A stretch of DNA of 64,000 bases from an uncultured Caryophanales bacterium (GTDB taxonomy: Bacteria; Bacillota_I; Bacilli_A; RF39; UBA660), in contig CATLHA010000007.1 of assembly GCA_949948745.1 (NCBI GenBank), forward strand, positions 1 to 64,000. Reading direction: 5' to 3'. Position numbers and translations under genes: made by a program. The notes beneath the pieces were generated by a model, which made no database searches, was not told where the DNA came from, and saw only the letters and a list, made by a program, of their open reading frames with translations. Below, in pieces: positions 10,181 through 20,119 of this stretch (its first letter is position 1; each line of letters begins with the position of its first letter).

Positions 10181-11425
10181 TTACCACCTTCTAAATTTTC
10201 TCAATTTCTCTAATAGTCTCCACCCTTTAGAATTTTTTAGTTTCTCTAATTCTATTGTTTGCATACTATATTTTTCTTCAATTTCTATTTTTTCTTTTTG
10301 CATTCTATTTATGTTTTCTTGCAGTTCTTGAATATCATTATTATATTTTTCTATTTGTTTATTTATTATTGTATTTTGATTTCTAACAAAATTTTGCCAT
10401 TTTTCTTCTGTTGCTATTTTAAAATCTCCTTCTATTTCTAATAGTTGACCTTTTTTAAAATTACCATTTATAACTATTTGAGGTATAAAATCTAAAAATA
10501 ACTTACTATTCTCAATTTCTGTTACATTTTTTGGATAAATTGCACTGACTTTTTCGCCTTTAACATTGAAATAGGTATAATATATCCCAATGATAAACAT
10601 ATCTGGTTCAAATAAAATAGTATCAGTATCTCTTAATACTTTACTTTTTATTTTATAAACTCCATTGTCATCTGGTACATATTCTCCCTGTTCATCATAT
10701 TTAAAATCATAGTTATGATTTTCATCACCAAAATAAATTCTATATTTTTTTATTTTTTTTAGGCTAGAGTGTAATAGACATTGAAAAGTATGATTATTGA
10801 ATATATTCATATTTAAATATTTTATTTCTAGCTTAGTTTGATAGGCTGCATAATTAAAACTCAGTTGATCTCTTGGCGAATATTCACATAACAACTTATA
10901 CCATAATTTCATTGTCTCTTTCACTTTAGAATCATTATTTTTTCTAACCAAAATTCCACTTTCTATCAACCCATTATGTTGTGGATATTTATTTTTTTTA
11001 AAATTTTTAATTATTCTTTCCACATTTTTACTACTATCTTTATGAAATTTCACACATGCAATAGCTTCTTCATAGGCACAATCACGCTGACTATGTTTAA
11101 ATCCTACCATTGAATACTTATCCAATTTACATTCTTTTTTCAGAAAATCTATAATACTATTCTTTATTATAATGCTACCATCTATCCAAATTGTTAAATC
11201 ATACTTATCGGTAATTTCTGGATACCCTAATATTTTTATTTTTCTTGCCAAATAAATATCGGATATTTCTGGATCATTTACGTATATTACCTTCCAAGTT
11301 TTTGATGTCAAATTTTTATTATTAGTAAACAAATAATAATCAATTTTTTCTTCTTTAAAAGTTAATTCATTTACTGTATCATAATTTCCACTAATACAAC
11401 TATAAACACATATAGTTTTATCCAT
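10181..11425 (-). CDS. DUF616/TOD1-like glycosyltransferase with C-terminal coiled coil
   Basis: KTICVYSCISGNYDTVNELTF...DYYLFTNNK; C-terminal NRMQKEKIEIEEKYSMQTIELEKLKNSKGWRLLEKLRKF. Start refined to MDKTI. Confidence 0.75.
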   Translation of the reverse strand: MDKTICVYSCISGNYDTVNELTFKEEKIDYYLFTNNKNLTSKTWKVIYVNDPEISDIYLARKIKILGYPEITDKYDLTIWIDGSIIIKNSIIDFLKKECKLDKYSMVGFKHSQRDCAYEEAIACVKFHKDSSKNVERIIKNFKKNKYPQHNGLIESGILVRKNNDSKVKETMKLWYKLLCEYSPRDQLSFNYAAYQTKLEIKYLNMNIFNNHTFQCLLHSSLKKIKKYRIYFGDENHNYDFKYDEQGEYVPDDNGVYKIKSKVLRDTDTILFEPDMFIIGIYYTYFNVKGEKVSAIYPKNVTEIENSKLFLDFIPQIVINGNFKKGQLLEIEGDFKIATEEKWQNFVRNQNTIINKQIEKYNNDIQELQENINRMQKEKIEIEEKYSMQTIELEKLKNSKGWRLLEKLRKFRRW

Positions 11426-11454
11426 TTTACCCCTCTTTTCATGATAGCAATTTA

Positions 11455-12279
11455 TTAAATATGGCACAAGAATTCTAAATTTTCAGATACACATATATAT
11501 ACATTATTAATTCCCCAATAGTGATATCCACTCTTATATTTAATATTATTTTGTTTTAATTTTTCTTCTAACATTTCTATAGTTCGTTGCTCACCAATGC
11601 GTTCACAGTCATCTAATAAAATAACAAAATTTTCTTTTAAGCATCCTGGGATAATATCTAAAATATCCATTCTGGAGTATTCTTGTCCCCATCCAACTGG
11701 ACCATCTATCATAATTAGGTCATAAGATTTATTTTCAAACTCTTTTTTAAAATTTTTGTATGCATTTAATTCAGTTCCATTATATTTTCTTTTGTAATTC
11801 TTTAGATGATGAATTTTTTGAATTTTACTCAAATCAACACTGCGTTTAAAAAAATCAATCCAATTTTCATCATGCTCTACAACATCGTGTATGACATTTT
11901 TTTGATACTTTATATAATTAGTAATAATTTTAGTTGATTGACCTAAGCCAAGCTCTAAAATAGCCTGAGGTTTTATATCATCTAAAGTTCTGAATAGTAT
12001 ATAGGCCATTGGATATCCTATTGCTCCACTTGATAAAGATAGTCTTTCGTCAAACCATGGACTCTTCTTTATAGTATCATGAAAAATTTGAGAATAGATA
12101 ATCTCATTTGTATTTCTTCTTAAAGTTTCTAAATCTTTTATTATTAGGTCTATTTTATTATCTAGCGATTCTACTTGCTTTTTTAGTTGATTATTATCTT
12201 CTTTTAAATTTATAATTTCCTTATTATTCCACTCTGTTAAACATATATTTCTATAAATTTTTTTTATATTTTGTTTCAT
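11455..12279 (-). CDS. Class I methyltransferase-like protein (polysaccharide cluster)
   Basis: ILELGLGQSTKIITNYIK SAM-binding-like motif, LIMIDGPVGWG; start refined to MKQNIKK preceded by GGAGGTC. Confidence 0.55.
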   Translation of the reverse strand: MKQNIKKIYRNICLTEWNNKEIINLKEDNNQLKKQVESLDNKIDLIIKDLETLRRNTNEIIYSQIFHDTIKKSPWFDERLSLSSGAIGYPMAYILFRTLDDIKPQAILELGLGQSTKIITNYIKYQKNVIHDVVEHDENWIDFFKRSVDLSKIQKIHHLKNYKRKYNGTELNAYKNFKKEFENKSYDLIMIDGPVGWGQEYSRMDILDIIPGCLKENFVILLDDCERIGEQRTIEMLEEKLKQNNIKYKSGYHYWGINNVYICVSENLEFLCHI

Positions 12280-12380
12280 AATGACCTCCATTGGATTTTA
12301 TTTTTCTTACTTAAATCAAGTATAGTATTAAATTAGTACATTTTTAAAAATGTAAAGTTAGTTTCCTAATTAAAAATACG

Positions 12381-13484
12381 TTATGCTGAAATTAATATTT
12401 TTTCCATTAAATTTAAGATATCTTCTTTTGAAATACAATATCTAATATATTTCATTTTTATTTTAAATTTACTTATTATATTTTTTAATATAATTGGAAA
12501 AATTACGCCTACAATCGTATAAATAATCCAGAATTTTGGATAAGATACTGTAAAATTAGGTAATATATCATAATTTTTACTAATCAATTTTATTACCAAA
12601 AAGTCTAGTAATTTAAAACATAAAATATGTAATCCCATAATCGATAATGTATTTTTTCCTATATATATTAATAAGTTTTTAATTTTATCAAAGTCTTTAT
12701 TAATAATAGTAGATACCACATATACAACATAAATCATTAAAATTGAAATTAGATAGAATAATTCAACGTGCCACAATTCATTTTTAGACAATTCTACTCC
12801 TCCTGGCACAATATATATCATAGCCATACTTAGTATTGCAAAAGCAAATGCTATTATGTAATTAATTTTGATTGTTTCTAATCCCTTTTTTCTTATTAGT
12901 TGCCCTAAATATATAAAAGGTAGAACTGCTAATGAAGTTTGATAATGCAGTCCAATATTCATGTCATTTTTGTTTAAGTAAATTCCTATTAGTGTTAGTG
13001 CAAAAATTAAAAATAGTCGTTTTAACTCTTTATTTTTTTTATTTTCTTTTATGGCATAATTTATAAAATTAAAAATTATCATGCTAGCGAATAATACTGG
13101 GAGAAACCATAAAGCCGCAGCAAACGATTCTGTTGATGTAAATAAAAAACAATTTAATATTCCTACAACAACATCTTTTAACTGATAAAATACGGTTGGG
13201 CTAGATAATAAATTCATTCTGTAAAATAGATTATGTAAGAGTACAAATATACCATTATAAATTATATATATTTTCAAATATTTTTTAAGACATAAGCCAA
13301 TGTATTCCCAAGGTTTTTCACAATATATTTCTTTATACAAATAACCAGATATTAGAAAAAAAAGTGGTAGATGAAAAAGATAAATATATCTATTTAAAAA
13401 TGAGTCATTACTGCAATGCCCTATTACTACAAAGATAATCGCAAATGCCCTCATAATATCAATTACATTATTTCTATTTTTCAT
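12381..13484 (-). CDS. Acyltransferase family 3 membrane protein
   Basis: NVIDIMRAFAIIFVVIGHCSN...LFHLPLFFLISGYLY. Confidence 0.85.
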   Translation of the reverse strand: MKNRNNVIDIMRAFAIIFVVIGHCSNDSFLNRYIYLFHLPLFFLISGYLYKEIYCEKPWEYIGLCLKKYLKIYIIYNGIFVLLHNLFYRMNLLSSPTVFYQLKDVVVGILNCFLFTSTESFAAALWFLPVLFASMIIFNFINYAIKENKKNKELKRLFLIFALTLIGIYLNKNDMNIGLHYQTSLAVLPFIYLGQLIRKKGLETIKINYIIAFAFAILSMAMIYIVPGGVELSKNELWHVELFYLISILMIYVVYVVSTIINKDFDKIKNLLIYIGKNTLSIMGLHILCFKLLDFLVIKLISKNYDILPNFTVSYPKFWIIYTIVGVIFPIILKNIISKFKIKMKYIRYCISKEDILNLMEKILISA

Positions 13485-13490
13485 TTTGTA

Positions 13491-14264
13491 TTACTCCATG
13501 TATTTTTTTAATTCTTTTGTAATTATTTTATATCCCTCATCATTTAGATGAAGACCATCTTTTACATATTTTTCTTGTACATTATTACTATTATCTTCCT
13601 TTAGTAATGAATATATATCTATATATGTAAGTTTTTCTTTTTTACAATATTCTCTTAATAATTTATTAACTTCTTGCCTTTTTTCATTTCTATCTTCTTC
13701 TGCCCATTCTTCTCTAGATGGATATAAAGATTCTACATAAATTTTTGCATTGGGAAGCTCTTTTTCTATTTCTTGAATAATTTTTATAATATCTTCATAA
13801 ACGATAATTGGATTTCGATTATAGTTTATATCATTAGTACCAATTTGCAAAAATATATCTGTAGGAGAAAATCTATAGATTCTTCTATATAGATTTTCTA
13901 AAATATCTTTAGTTTGGTCTCCACCATATCCGCTATTAATAATGCGACGATCTGGAAATGCTTTAAAAATATCATATTGTTCTGTTAGAGAGTCACCTAG
14001 AAATAAATAAAGTGGTTTAAATGCGTTATTTTTTTTCTCATACTCGGAATTTATATTTTTTAAATTATTTATTTGTCCAGTCATATTTCTATTTTTATCA
14101 AAGTATGTTATTAAAACTAAAAATAAAAGTATTATTATTATTGTTGTGCAAATTAGTATTATTACATTTCTTTTTTTTTCTTTTTTTATTATCTCATCTT
14201 TTAATTCAATCTCTTTTTTTAATTTATTGACTGGTTTGCTAGTTAATTTATTCATAAAATACAT
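13491..14264 (-). CDS. Membrane-anchored SGNH/GDSL hydrolase
   Basis: LFLGDSLTEQY, GYGGDQTKDILENL, IGTNDIN, DGLHLNDEGY; N-terminal TM segment. Confidence 0.85.
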   Translation of the reverse strand: MYFMNKLTSKPVNKLKKEIELKDEIIKKEKKRNVIILICTTIIIILLFLVLITYFDKNRNMTGQINNLKNINSEYEKKNNAFKPLYLFLGDSLTEQYDIFKAFPDRRIINSGYGGDQTKDILENLYRRIYRFSPTDIFLQIGTNDINYNRNPIIVYEDIIKIIQEIEKELPNAKIYVESLYPSREEWAEEDRNEKRQEVNKLLREYCKKEKLTYIDIYSLLKEDNSNNVQEKYVKDGLHLNDEGYKIITKELKKYME

Positions 14265-14300
14265 CCCTTATTTCACTTTATATATTTGATTTTAGCATTA

Positions 14301-15170
14301 TTATTTTCTTAATATTTTTTGACTTTTTAGTTCAATGTTGTATCTATCTACAGCATCATGCCAGTCTGGTAATCTTTCGAATCCATTTTCTTCTAATTTA
14401 TTTTTACTCATTCTTGAATTCATTGGTCTTGTTGCTTTTGTTTTATATTCACTTGTTGGAATTCCTTCTACTACCATATCAATTGCATTTGATTTGAAAA
14501 CATATTCTGCTAATTCTTTCCAAGAGCATACACCTTCATTTGTTGCATGATAGATTCCATATTTATCTGCTTCAGACATATCTACTAATAGTTTTGATAT
14601 ATCAACAGTATAAGTAGGACTTCCAATTTGATCATCTACTACTCTTACTTTGTTATTGGTTTTTGATAGTCGTAGCATTGTTTTAATAAAATTATTTCCA
14701 TTAATACCAAATACCCAAGAAATTCTAACAATATAGGTTTTCGGATTTTTCATGGCATTTAATTCACCTAGATATTTTGTTTTTCCATATACATTTATTG
14801 GATTTGGTATATCATTTTCCATATAAAATCCATCTTTTTTACCATTAAAAACATAATCTGTACTGATATGGATTAATTTAGCATCTACTTCTTTACAAGC
14901 TTCTGCAATGTACTTTGGACCAAGACCATTTACTTTATAGCATTCTTCATAATTATCTTCTGCTAAATCTACTTTAGTATAAGCAGCATTATGAAAAACT
15001 ACATCTGGCTTTACTTGTGTAATTATTTGGTGAACAGAAGATTCATCCGTAATATCCATTTCTTTATGTCCTACTCCAATAATGTTTTTTTCTTCTATTC
15101 CGCGTAATTTAAGCTCACGAATAATGTCATATCCAAGTTGTCCATTAATACCTGTTATCAAATATTTCAT
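14301..15170 (-). CDS. rfbD: dTDP-4-dehydrorhamnose reductase
   Basis: MKYLITGINGQLGYDI, HISTDYVFNGKKDG, NVYGKTKYLGE. Confidence 0.92.
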   Translation of the reverse strand: MKYLITGINGQLGYDIIRELKLRGIEEKNIIGVGHKEMDITDESSVHQIITQVKPDVVFHNAAYTKVDLAEDNYEECYKVNGLGPKYIAEACKEVDAKLIHISTDYVFNGKKDGFYMENDIPNPINVYGKTKYLGELNAMKNPKTYIVRISWVFGINGNNFIKTMLRLSKTNNKVRVVDDQIGSPTYTVDISKLLVDMSEADKYGIYHATNEGVCSWKELAEYVFKSNAIDMVVEGIPTSEYKTKATRPMNSRMSKNKLEENGFERLPDWHDAVDRYNIELKSQKILRK

Positions 15171-16054
15171 TATCTTTGTTTCCCTTTCTGATAAGTCTTC
15201 ATCAAATATTTTCCATAATCATTTTTCTTCATTAATTCTGCTCTTTCTAGAAGCTCTTCATCTGTTAGCCACCCCTGTCTATAGGCAATTTGTTCTGGGC
15301 AACTAATAATAGAATCATTTAGATTTTGTATTGTTTTTATTGTATTACTTGCATCTAATAGACTATCTGTTAATCCTGTATCAAACCAAGCATATCCTCC
15401 ACCTAAAAGTTCTGCCTTTAATTTTCCTTCTTCTAGATACATCCTATTTAAATCTGTGATTTCATACTCTCCCCTTGGAGATTTTTCGACTTTAAATGCT
15501 TTTTCTACAACACGATTATCATAGAAATATAGTCCTGTAATCGCAAAATCACTCTTTGGATGAAGAGGTTTTTCTTCTACCGATAATACCTGATGTTTTT
15601 CATCTACTTCCATAACACCAAATCTTTCTGGATCTCTTACCTTTTTTCCAAAAACAGTGGCATACCCATCTTCTGCATTGCTTCTTGCATCATTTAATTT
15701 TTTTACTAAATCATTTCCATAAAATATATTATCTCCTAATACCATTGCACAAGTATCATTCCCAATAAAATCTGCTCCTAGAGTAAAGGCTTGGGCTAAG
15801 CCATCAGGTGATGGCTGAATAATATATTCTAATTTCAACCCAAATTGTTTTCCATTTCCAAATAATCTTTTAAATCCTGGTTGATCTTGTTCTGTTGTAA
15901 TTAATAAAATATCTTTAATTCCAGCTAACATTAGAGTTGATAACGGATAATATATCATTGGTTTATCATAAATTGGAATTAGTTGTTTACTAATTCCTTC
16001 TGTAATTGGATAAAGTCGTGTACCTGATCCTCCTGCTAAAATGATTCCTTTCAT
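15170..16054 (-). CDS. rfbA: Glucose-1-phosphate thymidylyltransferase
   Basis: MKGIILAGGSGTRLYPITEGISKQLIPIYDKPMIYYPLSTLMLAGI. Confidence 0.96.
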   Translation of the reverse strand: MKGIILAGGSGTRLYPITEGISKQLIPIYDKPMIYYPLSTLMLAGIKDILLITTEQDQPGFKRLFGNGKQFGLKLEYIIQPSPDGLAQAFTLGADFIGNDTCAMVLGDNIFYGNDLVKKLNDARSNAEDGYATVFGKKVRDPERFGVMEVDEKHQVLSVEEKPLHPKSDFAITGLYFYDNRVVEKAFKVEKSPRGEYEITDLNRMYLEEGKLKAELLGGGYAWFDTGLTDSLLDASNTIKTIQNLNDSIISCPEQIAYRQGWLTDEELLERAELMKKNDYGKYLMKTYQKGKQR

Positions 16055-16092
16055 TTTACACCTCTTTCTTTATCCTTTTTATTCTTTTCATT

Positions 16093-16686
16093 CTATATTT
16101 TTTTATAATAGAATTTAACTTTACTTTCAGATAAAACTGGATGTTTTGTATCCTTATCAGATAAAATTGGTGCTACTCCATTAAGTTCCCAATCAATTCC
16201 AAGTTCTGGATCATTCCACAAAATACCACCATCATCTGGTCCAGAATAAAAATCATCTACTTGGTAGTTAAATTCAACATCATCTGTTCTTGTAATAAAG
16301 CCATGAATAAATCCTTTTGGTACTAGTAATTGAGTTTTACTTTTTTCATCAAGTCTTACCTTAGTCCATTCTTTATATGTTGGTGAACCAATTCTTATAT
16401 CTACTACAACATCATCAACAGCACCTCTAGTACATTCTACCAGTTTTGCCTGTGTTGTTGGTTCTTTCTGATAATGTAATCCACGAATTGTATTTTTTAA
16501 AGCGGTAAAAGATCTATTTCCTTGAACGAAATGATAATTTAATCCTGCCTCTTGTAATACTTTTTCGCTATAAACCTCCATGAACCACCCTCTATGATCA
16601 CCATGTACATTTGGTTGGATGATATAGCAATCTTCTAATTTTGTTTTAATTATTTTTGTTCCATTTTTTGTAATAAATTCTTCCAT
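16093..16686 (-). CDS. rfbC: dTDP-4-dehydrorhamnose 3,5-epimerase
   Basis: DHRGWFMEVYSE, FVQGNRSFTALKNTIRGLHYQ, VPKGFIHGF. Confidence 0.95.
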   Translation of the reverse strand: MEEFITKNGTKIIKTKLEDCYIIQPNVHGDHRGWFMEVYSEKVLQEAGLNYHFVQGNRSFTALKNTIRGLHYQKEPTTQAKLVECTRGAVDDVVVDIRIGSPTYKEWTKVRLDEKSKTQLLVPKGFIHGFITRTDDVEFNYQVDDFYSGPDDGGILWNDPELGIDWELNGVAPILSDKDTKHPVLSESKVKFYYKKI

Positions 16687-16770
16687 AATACCCTCCTATA
16701 ATTAAGTATATAATAAATGTCATTATTTCTCAAGAAATATGGGGATTTTGTCAAAAAAAGAAATGAAATC

Positions 16771-17109
16771 CTATTCATTTCTCCATACACCATGTTGGTT
16801 ACACCCAAAAATAATTTCTACATCTTCTTGCTTTTCAAGTGTAACATCTACTGGTTTTTCTTTATCAAGTTTAATAACAACATATTGGTTATTTTTTCCA
16901 TAAGCAATAAAGTTTAAATGATGTTCTTTTGTCATTCCATGCTCTGATGTGAAATGAACTTTTCCATTCACTTCTTCTACATCAATGCGATGTTTTCCTT
17001 CCGCCATTTTTATTTCTTGTCCATTTAATTTTTGTCCACAGCAAGTAACTATATTTTCTTCTGTTGCGATTAGTACATTTCCACATATTGGACATACATA
17101 AAATTTCAT
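16771..17109 (-). CDS. Desulfoferrodoxin-family protein
   Basis: MKFYVCPICGNVL...VTCCGQKL N-terminal Cys4-like site; HFTSEHGMTKEHHLNFIA and FGCNQHGVW (SOR-like Cys/His). Confidence 0.75.
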   Translation of the reverse strand: MKFYVCPICGNVLIATEENIVTCCGQKLNGQEIKMAEGKHRIDVEEVNGKVHFTSEHGMTKEHHLNFIAYGKNNQYVVIKLDKEKPVDVTLEKQEDVEIIFGCNQHGVWRNE

Positions 17110-17135
17110 ATTATACTTCCTTTCCTTTTATTATT

Positions 17136-17882
17136 TTACAACAATTTAATTCCACCATCAACTCGAATTGTTTCTCCATCTATGTATCGCGCTTTATCTG
17201 ATGCTAAAAATAAAACAACATCCGCAATCTCTTCTGGCTCTGCAAATCTTTTTAAAAGAATTTTTTCTTTTTCTTCTCTTAGATATTCTTTAGATAATTC
17301 TGCATTCATTTCTGTATCTACCCAGCCAGGCGCTACTGCATTCACATTTACATAAGGAGAAAATTCAATCGCTAGATTTTTTGTCAAATTAATTAAGGCC
17401 GCCTTTGAAGCATCATAATCAACACTATAAGTATAAGTTGTATCTAATCCATTGGTAGAAGAAATATTGACAATCTTTCCATACTTTTGTTCCCTCATAT
17501 ATTTTCCAACATATTTTGAAACCAAAAATACTCCTATTAGATTGGTATCTAAGGTATCATGCCAATCTTTTATTTTTCTATCTGCAAAATCTCTATCAAT
17601 CGCAATCCCAGCATTGTTTACTAAAATATCAATTCTTCCATATTTTTCTATGATCTTATTTACCATTTCTTTTACATCATTTTCTTTTGATACATCCGCC
17701 TTTATAGAGATACAATCATTTCCATAATTAGAAATAATTTCTGTAATTACTTCTGCTTCTCCAGTATTATTTCTATAATTTATGATAACATTGGCCCCTT
17801 CTTTCGCAAAACGAACTGCAATACTTCTTCCGATTCCTCTAGAAGAACCAGTCACTAAAACAACCTTGTTAGAAAAGTTCAT
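17136..17882 (-). CDS. Short-chain dehydrogenase/reductase (FabG-like)
   Basis: VLVTGSSRGIGRSIA, NNAGIA, NISSTNG, YDASKAAL, IRVDGG. Confidence 0.88.
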   Translation of the reverse strand: MNFSNKVVLVTGSSRGIGRSIAVRFAKEGANVIINYRNNTGEAEVITEIISNYGNDCISIKADVSKENDVKEMVNKIIEKYGRIDILVNNAGIAIDRDFADRKIKDWHDTLDTNLIGVFLVSKYVGKYMREQKYGKIVNISSTNGLDTTYTYSVDYDASKAALINLTKNLAIEFSPYVNVNAVAPGWVDTEMNAELSKEYLREEKEKILLKRFAEPEEIADVVLFLASDKARYIDGETIRVDGGIKLL

Positions 17883-18826
17883 TATTTATCACGCTCCAAA
17901 CCAACTTTATCTCCATACTTATCCATAATATAATCAAAGTATTTATTATACTCATCTATTGTCTTTTGATTACAATCAACAAATCCTAAGGAAAATTCAT
18001 CGTCATAAGTATCCCTATAAACACAATCATCATAAATTGTTATTCCATCTAATAACTTAGAAAATATTTCAGGTTCTTCTTCCTCTAATTTCCGACGATT
18101 CACAAGATAAATCTGATATGTTGGAGAAATATTTTTTACTAACATTCTAAAAAAATAATTATCTAAGAATTTTCTAATCTCATTTCCTGTACAAATAAAT
18201 AAATCAATAGATTTTCTTCCACTCTTAATATCCATTAGTTTTTGTGTTAAGTAATTAATCTCCCTTAGCGAATCATCATATACTTTATCACTATAAAAAT
18301 TAATTCCTTTTCTTATAAAATCATCTGGTAAAGAAGCATTCTTTTTTAATAACCAGTCATATGTATCACGAATAGAGTCAAAGTGGAAAATCCAATCTTC
18401 TGGAGTTGTTTTTATTTCTGTAAGATCATAAATCATCCTATTATAATGACTATTATTATTTAGTAATTCTAAAATTTTTTCTAAAAGTATCGCATATGTT
18501 CCTTTTTTAAACAAATATTCTTTTTGTACTGATGTATAAGATATTTCATCATCTAATAGCTCTGTAATAACATAATTTATTGTTCCTAGATAGTCTTTTA
18601 TAACTTTCTTTCTATTTTCAATCATAATTATAGGAACTTTTTTATCTTTTAAACTTTCAAATGGTAGCAATTCGTCATAGTCTAAATAAATAATATCTGT
18701 AATTTCTTCTAATTGATTTATAGTATCGGATATCTTATATTCTATTTTTTCTCTTTCTAAAACATAAATTATTGATTCTAATAAGGTATTTTTTCTTTTT
18801 GTAACAATTAAAATTTTTGTATCCAC
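17882..18826 (-). CDS. Hypothetical protein, adjoining the SDR gene
   Basis: Long ORF; stop abuts the SDR start; no recognised family. Confidence 0.6.
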   Translation of the reverse strand: MDTKILIVTKRKNTLLESIIYVLEREKIEYKISDTINQLEEITDIIYLDYDELLPFESLKDKKVPIIMIENRKKVIKDYLGTINYVITELLDDEISYTSVQKEYLFKKGTYAILLEKILELLNNNSHYNRMIYDLTEIKTTPEDWIFHFDSIRDTYDWLLKKNASLPDDFIRKGINFYSDKVYDDSLREINYLTQKLMDIKSGRKSIDLFICTGNEIRKFLDNYFFRMLVKNISPTYQIYLVNRRKLEEEEPEIFSKLLDGITIYDDCVYRDTYDDEFSLGFVDCNQKTIDEYNKYFDYIMDKYGDKVGLERDK

Positions 18827-18918
18827 CGCTAATCACCTATTTTTAAGTTATCATAGTTTTTATGAAAAGTCTAGCAATTAGGTGAATCAAAAAAGAAGAG
18901 TTTTTTCTCTTCTAATTA

Positions 18919-19530
18919 TTACTCGATATTTTCTATTTCTTCATTTAATTTTTCTATAAATTTACCAATATGATACCCATCCGCAAATCCATGATGAACC
19001 ATAATCATCATATTGATATACCACTTACCATTTTCTAAATAAAACTTATCCCATAAGATTTGTGGCACTGTTATTTTTTTATCAAATGGTGTTACTAATC
19101 CAGTAAAATTAAACCAAGGTACGCAAGATAACCATACTTCTCCTTCATCTAAGTTTAATCCTTCATTGTTTCCAATATTAAAATTCTTCTGTACTCTATT
19201 ATATTCTTCAATAAATTCTTCCAAACTATTTTTCATATCACAAGTAAAATATCCAATTCTCTCTTCATTTATCATTTGAGTAAAATTTGGTTTTAACTCT
19301 TGATATTTATAAAATTTATTATTCTCATATCGATACTTAAATGCATCTACTTTGTTCATGGCTTTCGTTATATAGTAACCAACGGTTGCGTATACTTTTT
19401 TGTTTTCTTTACATTTTTGATATAATTTTGTAACTTCTATTTTGGTAGTTAAATAAAGAAATGGATTCGTTTTACTATGATAATTTTCAAATATTTCTTT
19501 TCTATTAAATTCTTTTATTTCTTTCCTCAT
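18919..19530 (-). CDS. Chloramphenicol acetyltransferase-like protein
   Basis: VHHGFADGYHIGKF matches the CAT active-site HHxxxDG motif; NPFLYLTTKIEVTKLY. Confidence 0.8.
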   Translation of the reverse strand: MRKEIKEFNRKEIFENYHSKTNPFLYLTTKIEVTKLYQKCKENKKVYATVGYYITKAMNKVDAFKYRYENNKFYKYQELKPNFTQMINEERIGYFTCDMKNSLEEFIEEYNRVQKNFNIGNNEGLNLDEGEVWLSCVPWFNFTGLVTPFDKKITVPQILWDKFYLENGKWYINMMIMVHHGFADGYHIGKFIEKLNEEIENIE

Positions 19531-19544
19531 AATAATTCTCTTTT

Positions 19545-20108
19545 CTAATTTGTCATTAGATATCTATAAATTTCTCCCCAATTATTTACTATTTTTAGAT
19601 AATCATTTTCTTCTATTCTTAAACTAGCAGCATTTTTAAAATAGATGGCATGAATATTTTCTTTAGATGCACTCACACAAGTTGTTTCTTCATCATCGAT
19701 AATGTAATCTACTTTTTCTTCTTTAAATGTTTCTATTTTATCGTTTTTATTGTGAATAAATTTAATATTCTCTAATCCTATTTCCTTAAATTTTTCTTTT
19801 GCCCATCCTGTCTCTTCTTCACTTCTAGATGTGATTACTACAAATTCATACTTTTTCATTAATTTAGGAATAACTATATTGGCTCCTGACATAATATTTG
19901 CAGTAGTTAAAACTTCTTTTGCATATTCCTTATAAAATTTTTGACATATTTCTTTATCCCAATTATACCTTTCTTGAAAAATTCTTTTTGTATTATCTAC
20001 TATGGAGTTTGTTTTTAACACATCTACATCATATATTTCTGTATACACTCTATATAAATTTTCTGAATCGAATACTACTCCATCTAGATCTAGTCCTATT
20101 TTTTTCAT
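19545..20108 (-). CDS. HAD-like hydrolase / 5'-nucleotidase-like
   Basis: KKIGLDLDGVVFDSE, VVITSRSEEE, VDYIIDDEETTC. Start refined to MKKIG after GGAGG. Confidence 0.7.
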   Translation of the reverse strand: MKKIGLDLDGVVFDSENLYRVYTEIYDVDVLKTNSIVDNTKRIFQERYNWDKEICQKFYKEYAKEVLTTANIMSGANIVIPKLMKKYEFVVITSRSEEETGWAKEKFKEIGLENIKFIHNKNDKIETFKEEKVDYIIDDEETTCVSASKENIHAIYFKNAASLRIEENDYLKIVNNWGEIYRYLMTN

Positions 20109-20119
20109 TACTTCCTCCA

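Noticed and set aside
18919-19530. CAT-like gene as an acquired antibiotic resistance determinant
   Set aside because: Catalytic motif is present but there is no mobile-element context here; chromosomal CAT-like acetyltransferases are common, so resistance cannot be claimed from sequence.
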